Translations under genes and position numbers: made by a program
The notes under the pieces: model-generated
What the model was told of the DNA's origin: nothing
Databases searched by the model: none
The model's input: the letters and a program-made list of their open reading frames with translations, nothing else
From: Apostichopus parvimensis
Taxonomy: Eukaryota > Echinodermata > Holothuroidea > Aspidochirotida > Stichopodidae
Reading direction: 5' to 3'
NCBI GenBank assembly: GCA_000934455.1
Contig: KN882261.1
Coordinates: forward strand, 155,141-188,177
DNA: 33,037 nucleotides
Shown here: positions 17,079-27,500 of the stretch, piece after piece
Layout: each line of letters opens with the position of its first letter
How positions within the stretch are numbered: position 1 is the first letter of the stretch

Positions 17079-20000
17079 TAGTCCTGTCACACTGAATCTC
17101 AGGTGGGTATAAACTGCATCTGTTATAACATCTAATGGGAGGTGTTAATAAATAAAATATTTAACACTTCACTGAAAAAGTATTAAACAAAACACCTGGC
17201 AGACTATTGTAAAATTACTAATTAGTATTGTGATACTGGTATGGAAAGAGCTGCAACATTGAAATGCACCATTTGATGAAGTTGAGCCAACTGGTTACGC
17301 CAACAAATCGAATTATACTGGATTGTAATGGTAAAGCTTTATAGAGAGTTGCTTGTCCATTAAGAAAATAGTAAGAAGACACCATCCTAGTCATGATTAT
17401 GAAATCAAACTTAGACCCATCAATCTCTAATCAATGTTCCCCCCCCCCCAAAAAAAAAGAGAAGAAAAAAAAGGCAAAGAATCAAACTAAATCATGGCGA
17501 CAATAAAGCTATATTATTAAATTTTTTTTTTAGTGAGACATGCAAAAAAGCAATATTGAAAATAAGCAAGACATTTACATTATTAATTTAATAACTAGTT
17601 AAAATGATTCATTTCAGAAATAAAAACTGATAAAAGCCTACGTTCTGACATCGGTTCGATAACAGTTCCAAATACCATCCACTCTACCGAATCAGAATGC
17701 ACCTGTCTTTCCACAACTTGAAATATATCTCTCCTATTCTTTTCCTTATCTTTTTGCTACCTTCCTCTTTATCTTATTTCTTTCTTTCTTTTTCTTGTTA
17801 CTCTGTTTCCCCATGCTTTGGATTTTTGTTGGCCTATTCACATCAGATCTGTTTCATAGCAATATTATGTCATATAAAGACACAACATGAAATGCCTGAA
17901 ACGTAGTCAATTATTTATGGCTAAAATGCATGATTTGAATATGGTGTGAATCAGAAGGACTGAAGCAAGTTATAAATATCTAACTAAAAACTTTAATGAT
18001 ACTGTTATTAGGCTGCAAATGGCTTCTGTTCAAGTACTTACCCCATCTTAGTTCAATTTTTTGTATTTTTTTTCGTTGTGTGTGGAAAATTACACGATTT
18101 CCACTGAACCATTATTATTAAAACATTAATTGATAAAAAGTAATCATATTGCTGTATGTCAATGCAAAGTTGAAACTGAACAATTTGTAGCATGCATTAA
18201 TTAATCATTTATTACCATTATCATAATTGTTGTTTTCCTTTGTGTTATAAATAGACTATAAAGGAAATTGAGATTTTACCATAAAACATGATTTTTGTAG
18301 CACAAATTTCATAGCATCCAATAACTGTCACCAGTTTGTTGCTTTCACTTGAACAAAATATTCCCAATGTTTATGACTCCACGACTAACAGATGAGTTAC
18401 CTCAGTACACCAACTTATGCTTAATGCAAACCTGCTACACTCTGTAAGCAATGGTTACTAAAGAGTGACTAAAACAAGTCGGAACCATCTGTAATTTTCC
18501 GATAAAGATATGTCACAGAGTGACATCTGTTGAAATGTTCTTGGCTATCTCCTTTAAAGTACCGAGCCTATGTCCCAAATATGTCATCCAAACTGTCCGA
18601 TGATAAACATCATGCTACAGCTCGAGTGTCTGACCCCTCTGACCCCTCAATTTCACAGTTCTGAAGTAAAAACTTGCCTTCTCACATTTCTTACACTTTC
18701 CTAACATGCCTTTATGCAGTGTACATTAACCCAGCTACATAGTTTCCTAATGATATGATCAAACTTTCTAGTTCAAAATGTTGTAAAACACATTTCTTTT
18801 ACTAACACCCTGTAATGTGACTGAGAAGGAAGTAAATATATTTGCTCACACCTCCAGATCCCAGCACAGAGATTTAATCCGGGCACGGGCCAGGGTTGAA
18901 CACAAAAAGTCGTCGTTAATCTACATTTTCTCTGACAACTCTCCCTGACTCAACTCAAGGTGACTCATGATTGTTGTGACAAGATGTGTAGGGATGTACT
19001 GAACAATACTTCTGTTTGTGTAACCGCAGCATCTCATTCTTCTCTGGATCAGATCAAGTACTATTGTAAACGTTAAATGCATTTTGACTCGCAAGAGATA
19101 CAACCTTAGCAACGGATTGGTGGATTCGATCCAGACTGTGGGTCAACCTACCCTATAAACGTTCCTAGTAGATTACATATTTATGTTAAACTTAACACGG
19201 CAACCCCTCATCATTGCATAACAATGAGGAGGGGTTTAACAAATTTGCTACCACATTCTTTAATACAATCAATTTAGATAATCTGAGTGGTACGCTGATA
19301 TCTATTCCTAATAATGCGATGATGAAGTTCTAATGCCATTTTAAAAGCTTTCTTTTAAAAGCTTTCTTCTTTAATCTCTTATTCTTTTTTTTGCATTTTG
19401 ATGTCTGTATATTAAACTTCCAGGTGTGATATGTTATATAGTACAATAACATGCAATGTATTCAAGCTATATCTTGCAACACAAACAACACATAAAAAAA
19501 AAACACATTCGAGCACCATATAATTTACCCCAAACTTTCCATACATTACACCATTTTGGACCAAATAATGCCATCTGATATAGTCCACATCCTGGTCAAT
19601 GTAGGGTCCACTAAGTGACACAATTTTACATTTCAATTGTCCAACTACATATCAAAGCTTTCATTTGTTATTTTTCTTTGTTAGCATGCTAATATTCCAT
19701 ACCTTGTAGCTACAATTTGCAAACTTGTTTTCAAGAAAGGCAAAGAGTTTTTTGTTTCTTCGGTTGATAAAAAGGCCAGACACTTTACAACAAAATGCAA
19801 CAAAAGTTTGCAACTTCAGAAAAAGTTTACTATCTGCAAGCAGATTGACCAAGACCATGGTACATTCAGAAATGTATACTTATATGCAATGTATACTGAT
19901 ATACTTATATGCAATGACTAAATATTCAAGCTGTATCTACTCTCGAAACATACCTCCCTAAACTCCTTAAAAATTGGTTGTATTCAAAAGCTTAATGAAA

Positions 20001-20122
20001 AACAACTAAAAGAAGATTAAATTGAAAGCAGAAATGCCTGAACTTATCAGCTATTTTACAGCAATAATCACATTTTTAATTTTTTTTTTTTATAATGAAT
20101 TGGCTCAAAATACCATTTTGCT
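17079..20122. other. AT-rich region downstream of the zinc-finger gene
   Basis: This region lies 3' of the minus-strand zinc-finger stop codon and probably includes its 3' untranslated region, of unknown length. It holds A and C homopolymers near 17440-17470, a short duplicated TTTTAAAAGCTTTC at 19340-19367, a GTATACTTATATGCAAT-like duplication at 19866-19915, and a 15-bp near-perfect inverted repeat at about 19203-19236. No gene is recognised. Confidence 0.5.
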
Positions 20123-21587
20123 CTAAGTAGAAGGGATGCTAGTTGCAGGAGCAGAAGATGGCATATTCTGTTCCTTCTTGGGACGGCCTCCTCCAGTGTA
20201 GCCCATGGCCCACAGGTCTATACCGTGGTGCTTCTTAAGGTGATTTTTAAGACTCACGTTATGGGTGAATGACTTCATACAGTTGTCGCATTTGTACGGT
20301 TGCTCCCCTGTATGCTGCCGCATGTGGTACTGCATATTGGACTTTTGGGTGAAGCCCCGCCCGCACGTGGGGCACATGTAAGGCTTGTCGACTCTATGGA
20401 CGAGTTCGTGCCTCTCCAGATCCATTCTGAATCGGAATGACTTTGGACAGGTCCCACACTTGAAAGCTGCCGGAGGGTTGGTGTGTTTAAAGAGATGTTT
20501 GGGGAGGGATGACGGCGTGAACTTTTTGTGGCAGACGTTACAGGAGACCAGCGACTGCAGATGAATGCGGTTGTAGTGGAGCGAAAAGTATTCCTTCTGA
20601 TAAGAGTTCCCGCAGACGTCGCAGAGGACGTACACCGGCTTGTCGTCCGAGCCCCTGCACCGGTGCTTGTTGGTCCGTTTCGAGACACGGATGCCTCGGT
20701 GACAGTTTGGACACTGCGTCCTAATCTTGACCCATTTCTCAATCAGGGTTATGACCTGATCCACTTCGAGGGACTTGGACAATTGTTCGATATCCACTCC
20801 GGACTTTCTAAATTTATTAAGGTATAAGCCTTTGGGTTCGCTCTGGCAAGATAGCATTGTTGACTGTTGGCTGATCCCCTCTAGGGGCTTCTGTCTATTA
20901 CTGGCATCCGTAGCTGGACTCCCTGCATCTGCCTCTGAGCTGGTTTGACTCACCGAACTCGCTTGGGATGTTGCAATGGCAGCGGCATTTAACAAAGACA
21001 CATGGCTGTCGATTGATGAAGGTGGCATTGGTGGACATTCATGGCTACGACTGATGTTTGGTGGGTATGCTCCCCCCGGGAGAGGAGGGAGACCTCCCTC
21101 ACTCAGTGCATGATGAGAGAGCCCCGGTATGTACGGTAAGGCACCAGTAGCACTCAGAGCACCAAAGACTGCACCAGGTGGAGCACCATGTAGAAAGGCC
21201 ATCGCATTCGTCGCTGGTGGGAGAGCTTGGGAGAGTGCCGTCATTACAATTTCGGACGTGGGGGGCATCCTACTTTCTGCCTCTTGGTGGGACAGAATAC
21301 TGGACAGTATGCCAGACACTGGTGGCAACCTCTTGTTATGCTGCTCATCCTCCCCCCTGAAGGATTTGTCCTCGTACTTCCTGCCGGTGAGAAATTCAAA
21401 CGCCGTAGCTGTACGAGCCCCCACGGTGATCTCCAGTTTGGAATAGACCTTAGCGAGGTCATCTACGACTTCCATGTGACCATCAAAGAGATGGAGGGAC
21501 ATATCGGTGATGCATGGACTCTCGTACTGGCAGATCTTACACTGGTACTGCTTCATCAACTCGTTCCAACTGATCTTAACGATCGGT
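20123..21587 (-). CDS. Zinc-finger gene, coding exon 3 (finger domain and stop)
   Basis: The acceptor TTTGTTTCAG is immediately upstream of 21587. The exon opens on the last base of a split Lys codon, reads PIVKISWNELMKQYQCKICQ, and ends at the stop in 20125-20123. The first finger is C-x2-C-x12-H-x4-H. The C-terminal block contains CPNC-x12-H-x-C, two C2H2 fingers with an 11-residue spacer instead of the usual 12 (CDVC and CNVC), then three canonical C-x2-C-x12-H-x3-H fingers (CGTC, CPTC, CDNC). Between finger 1 and the block lies a Pro/Ala/Gly/Ser-rich disordered stretch. The tail GRPKKEQN is basic and short. Confidence 0.95.
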
Positions 21588-24500
21588 CTGAAACAAAAAG
21601 CAAGAGGAAGACAGAATTAATGGAAAAGGTAGAGAATTGGACTTGAGAAATTAAGAGACGGACCTGTGTTGGACACAGGTAAGCATCATTGATGGATAAT
21701 CCTACAGACATACGTGATATTTGGTTTAATATTCAAGGGTAAAAGCGGGAAGGACAGAAGTCACGACATAGACCGATTTCTCAAAAGGTTTTAGACCAAC
21801 ACATTTCTTTGCAAGTTCATGAGAACTAAGTTTTACAGCTTATTAAATGATTGCACATTTTCTGAGCAAGAAGAATTGAAAAATGGTATTGCTAAGGAAT
21901 GTTGCAATTAACTGCTTCCTCAAGCTGTGAATTTGGGAAATTATGCAAAAATGTTTACATTCTTGTAGAAATGAAATCCTACTACTTTTATAAACAGACC
22001 TTCTAATGGACATAGCATTGTTTGCACAGTCTTAACTTTCAGACTTAAAACTGATCCCATTAAACAAATGAACCAGAAAACAAAAATGTTTAGTTGTTCC
22101 ATTGCCCAGACATACTCATAGCGTAGTAAGCGATACATGTTCATATTCTTGAACTTGTGCACACCAAAATGAAGAGGGTACAAGGAATCAGTTGTATTAT
22201 CCAAGTACATCTATAAAACTAATTAGACATACTATTTCAGAGATATCTGATGAAGAATTTTATGTTCACTACTTAATATTCATGATATGCACACAAAAAA
22301 CATCACAGTTGATTGTATGCATGTAGTGTGACAAACCTAATATGCCAAGGATGCAACCCATGGAACGTTTGGTTCTTGCCTTGTGTTTAAAAGCCATTTC
22401 TTACAATTTGATACAAATTAATTAAGTCATGAAAATATGCTGATTATGTACCAACATGACCATACCAGTATCAACCAAATTTTACATTGAGCCCTACCCA
22501 TTTATTAATATTCATGAGATGGGAACCAAAAACAATCTATTCATCACAGGCATCTACCTACCAAGTACAGTATGACTTTGATTCAACTTGAGTTTGTTGA
22601 GATGTGGTGTCTACAAGCTGTTTTTGAGGATTTTCCATTAAGCCCCACCCACTCATGAATATGAATGAAATGACACTTGTTGTTGCAAAGAACATGTACT
22701 TACTATGTATTTACATCACCATACCATGTTTGAACTAAATCGGACATAGGGTTGTAGAGATATTGACTTTCTAAGGATTTTATGTTAAGCCCCACCCACT
22801 CATTAATATTCAAGATATGGGAACCAAAAATAATCAAGGGGCATCTACCTACCACGTATGACACAGATTCAACTTGTGGTTGTTGAGATATCATGCTTAC
22901 AAGCTAGCATATCACATAGACACACACACATAAGCACGATTGCAAAGGTGACTGAACCTTCGGCATCGTAACCAAAACTGACAAAAGCTTCACATCAATA
23001 CGTACAGTAGTTCCAGTGAACAGATAAGCCACAAATTTTGGCAAACCACTAAAAGACAACTCCCAAGGTACAAACAAAACAATCAAAATTGTGCTGACAT
23101 TTTAATATTAACATGGTTACAATTTCATGTTTGTGTTGATACTGTGTGTATAATGTAATTAGATCATTCCTTGATTATTGTATAGATACTGTAGGCGGAG
23201 TGTATAGGCGGAGTGTATAGGCGGAGTGTTTAGGCGGAGTGTTTAGGCGGAGTGTTTAGGCGGAGTGTATAGCCTAGTGGTTAACGCTGGCGTCTCCCAG
23301 TCATGAGATCCCCGGTTCGATTCCCCGCCGACAGCAATGTGTGTCGTCTGGCAAGGGTGTTGTTCAAAAACAACTTCCCGACATGGACGTTAAAAGGATG
23401 TGTGCCGAGAGATTGGCTTCGGTCAGCTTGCGAGTCTAAAAGCCTCCATGGCTTCTTTCGCGAGTTCCTGCTTGCGGGAAGATCACATATATATACATAC
23501 ATACATACATACATACATACATACTGTAGTGTTATTCTTTGTCTGCTGTAGTGCTGATAGTCGACTCTTTCTTTTGTGGTCAAGTAATCGCATAGCTCTT
23601 CTCGTGATTACTCGGTTACAGTCATCAAGTCATCACTGTCATGTTAACATTGCAGAAATACAGTCAAAACAAATCTTTTCCATGTGTGCACTGTTTTTAT
23701 TTGTTCTTTCGTGCCTTAACGTGTGGTGTCTAAATCATGTTAAAACATCTAAAAATAATAATAACAATATTTGCTGACAAACTGCTTTAGTCATGTTTTT
23801 GATAGGTTAGGCCATTATTCCAAAGCAGTTTATGTGTAGTGCTAGTTTGTAGTCGAGTAATAGCAACTTAGGTTTTGAGCACGATTAATCAAACTTCCAA
23901 AGTGTAATCGCTACTACAGTATTGGCAATTAATCGATTACGACTATCAGCACTAGTCTGCTGCACAGATTAAAGAGATGTAAGTTGAACAAACTGTGCTT
24001 CTTGTGGAGTAGATCGAAACTTGGTGTGGTAATAAACTGAATGTGACTCATGTGGCATGATATACCCTCATTTTCTTTTTGAGGGTGGGGGGAGGGGGGG
24101 AGGGGAATCCTAGCAGTAATCATTCTCACACGGTGAATTGTCACCACCGGGGCATGAAAAAACGTTACTTGGAGATAATGGTTTTAGAGTGATACACTGT
24201 AAATCATGCAGAGTGTGACCAAGACTTTGAATTAAGTTTGCATGTTGTAACACAGACTTGAAGACTTGTAGTGAGTCTGTACTTGTACACACATTCTAGC
24301 ATAAGTTGCTGATATATAACTGTACTACCTAGATACCAGAGCACCAAATACTTGATCATAGAGTCTTGAATTTGTGACTCATAGCAAGCTGGTTGATTCT
24401 ACGTGTACTCGTACTCATCATGTTGTAATTTTACTTAAAGTCAGCTGCACAATACAGAATAGGAAAACCACAAGAGTGGTGTAAAACGGTATTCAGTTTG

Positions 24501-27500
24501 TTACTAAGGCAACCAAAGCATATCATTGTAATTAAAACTATGCACTTTGCAGACACATATGCCACTTTACAGAATTTGACAATTCACAAATATATGCCTG
24601 TTCTGATGGCAGAGTGGTTCTAAATATATATACAATCGTGTACTCTGATAGTGGCTGACGTTAACAGACTTCTGTACATGAATTCCTCTCGCTTTAAAGA
24701 TTCTCTGACATCAAACGTCTGTGGAATCTAATGTCTACCGATGATTATTGGATCCACTTACCAAGTATCGATTTTACTAATCTGTGTGTATAACACTGAG
24801 TTGTTTACATAATGCAGAGGAATCACATACCCACATAAAACATTTGACAAGCTTCAAATACATAACTAACACACACACAAGTACACCCTGCTAAAAGATC
24901 TATTACACACACGTATACATACACGCATACACACACGCAAACATGACAAAATGCATCATACATCTCTCTGTATGTATGTTCATACATACATACATATATT
25001 CATGCACAAACTGTAGCATGTATGGATCTTAAGGTATCTTTCACTGTCAGCCAAGGAACCCTAATAATGAACACACACAAACACACACAGGTGTGTTTTA
25101 CATTCAGACCGAGGACCCCATTGTTTTTTCCATTGTTCAAATCCACCTAGCCTAACCTTAACCATATCCCATAACAATAGAATTCTTTTAAGGACGCGGT
25201 GATCTTTAGAAATCACATCCGAGGACCTGGAATTCTTTTGTTCAAGTCCTCGATTAGAATACAAAACAAGTGCACACACACACAAACATAAACACATGTG
25301 TGTTTTACATTCAGACCGAGGACCCCATTGTTTCTTCCATTGTTCAAATCCAAGTACCCTAACCTTAACAATACCCCATAACAATAGAATTCTTTTAAGG
25401 ACGCGGTGATTCTTTAGAAATCACATCCGAGGACCTGGAATTCTTTTGTTCAAGTCCTCGGTCAGATAGAAAAACAAACACACACACACATACAGTCTTA
25501 CTTTGAATTTTTGCCTCTTCTTTGCCTGACAGGGGCTGTAGTATTCCGAGATGGTTTTCTTCCTCTCTTAGCCGGAACTGTCGCTGCTCCCTCCTCTGCC
25601 CTGGCTTTTGGCTTCGCTGGTCGTTTGGCTCTCACCGTCTTCTTGGGCTTTGCTGGTTTCCGGGGTTTCCTAGTCCGAGTAGTGGTACCACCTGTCACCT
25701 GGGTTGCATCTTTCTTCACCTGGCTCTCACTCAACTTCCTACTCTGCTTGAACTTAATCTTTAAAGGTGCTCTGGGGTTGTTGTTTTCTAAGATGTATTC
25801 ACACTCAGTCCTCTTATTGACAACGGAGGAGGAGTTCAGTCCGCTAGACGAATGAGACCGTAACTTGGTCTTGTGGAAGTTCAGCGGTTTGTCGTCATCG
25901 GCAGAGTCGCTGCGATACCCTGCAGGCTGGAAATCCGCATCCGAAGCGTGATCGTCCGCATCGACACCCGACTCTAACGAAGAATCCTCCGAGAAAGAAA
26001 TCACTCCGACTCTGTCTAAAGAGCTCAGATTCTTACCCCGATATTCGTTTGCATCCGTGACGTAGAGAGGATCACTGGGTTTAGTCTTATAGATAGGAAC
26101 GGGTGAATACGGCAAGTATGCTTCGTCCAATTTTCTCTTGCGTGGCGTCCGTTGTCCACCTTTCCTCCGATTTACAGATGCCACTTTGGGCTGAGCGGCT
26201 TTGCGTCCGGGTCTTAACCTTGGCCTACCTTCCGATGCTAAGGTCGCACCAGATTGTTGGACGTTCTGTTCTTCCATGTCATCAGATATGAAAACCTGGT
26301 CTGGAGAAGTGTGACTTTGACGAGACGGCCTCCGGCTCTTCCTGCTGTTACTTCTATGGAGGAAAATAAGAATCCCATCAGTTAACTTTTAGAGTGGACG
26401 AAATGCTCAAGATACTATTTAAATAATCATGGTTCTACTTTAATCTCCAGACTCAATACTGACGTACATATCATATATATCATGTAAAGTTATGAAAAGT
26501 AAATATTGAGAAAAATAATTTCACAAGATATTTGTACAACAATGGCAAGATCCCAACAAATAAGTGGTCATTTCATGTTACCAGGGTGGGTCAAGGAGAT
26601 TACCCTGGTTGATAACTGCTCTAGTAGCAAGATTTCAATTACTTGTAAGAAACATATAATATGAGTCAAATTACTGTTCCTGGGACAGAAAGGATCATTG
26701 AACAATTCTTTCAGTTTGAGCAGTTTATAAATAGCAGTCAAGCACATACTGTACAAAGAGGATTTATGTGTAATGTTTATTTTGTACACAGTAGCTGCTA
26801 TGGTCAAAATACTAACATTAGATCTGACAGTATGTCATAAATTAATTCTCCAGAAATTAATTCTACAACCCGATAAATTCTTCATTTTATCAATAGTCTG
26901 GTTTCAATTGAAATTTCAATTTAACTTCCATAGAACATTTATAAAAGTTGATGCATAGCTCACTAAGACCCACTCACAAGCATTTCTTTTTAGCTAAGTT
27001 GGATTTGATGACACCAAGCTTAAGAGACCATTACTGTACAAGACTTACAGCATTTGTAAATGCTGTTAGATTACTGTAATGTGATCTCTGTACTGAAACT
27101 GTTCACTGTATAGTCCCTGTACATGATCCCTGTACCTGTACTGAAATTGTTTTATGCTTTGCATAAAGTATTCCCTAAATATATATCTCACAACACCCCA
27201 CAACAGAGAGGTATAAATGTAAGCTTAGAATGACTGTCAGAAATGTAAAAGGGCAAATTTCTTCAACTGTGTAGGAACTGCACAATGAACTGGGCAAGAG
27301 AATTGGTTTCTAATTATTCAAAATTCTTAAATATACAATTAAAAATGGCTGCTTATTAACTGATTGTATTGATGTAAAAGCTCAGGGTTGACTTCTGAGC
27401 TGAGCCTTTATCAGTATAATTTTCAAATGGCATAACACAACTTTCCCAAATGTGTCAGAATTCCACATTTATGTGAAAACAATGCCATTGCTCCTTCAAC

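Larger units (their letters stand above)
23186..23529 (+). mobile_element. tRNA-headed SINE with (ATAC)n tail
   Basis: A polymerase III type 2 promoter is visible. An A-box-like TAGCCTAGTGG is at 23270-23280 and a perfect B box GGTTCGATTCC at 23314-23324, in a tRNA-like segment from 23258 to about 23330. A tRNA-unrelated body follows to about 23485, then an ATAC microsatellite tail. The nonamer ATACTGTAG occurs on both sides (23186-23194 and 23521-23529), consistent with a LINE-made target-site duplication, although the tail sequence blurs the right edge. A functional tRNA is unlikely because the stems do not pair fully. It lies in intron 2 of the zinc-finger gene. Confidence 0.85.
21588..25501 (-). 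other. Intron 2 of the zinc-finger gene (3.9 kb)
   Basis: The donor GTAAGA starts at 25501 and the acceptor CAG ends at 21588 (minus strand). The intron carries the ~150-bp repeat array, the SINE with its minisatellite, ATAC/AC microsatellites (about 23480-23525 and 24870-25000) and a 207-bp tandem duplication, all listed separately. A G-rich run lies at 24083-24105. No internal coding exon is evident. Confidence 0.85.

Noticed and set aside
19203..19236. Inverted repeat AACCCCTC.../...GAGGGGTT, a possible microRNA-like hairpin
   Set aside because: The stem is only about 15 bp with a 5-base loop, too short for an animal microRNA precursor. There is no supporting context.
20275..20742. 155-residue open frame on the minus strand
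   Set aside because: It is an out-of-frame shadow of the zinc-finger exon, which shows regular finger motifs in the correct frame.
23193..23270. CRISPR-like array
   Set aside because: The 13-bp units are directly adjacent with no spacers, and the context is eukaryotic. It is a minisatellite.
23258..23330. Genuine tRNA gene
   Set aside because: A and B boxes are present, but the acceptor and T stems do not pair properly, and the body and ATAC tail identify a SINE.
25061..25384. 107-codon minus-strand frame
   Set aside because: It translates the 207-bp tandem duplication twice. The repeated peptide reflects DNA duplication, not a protein.
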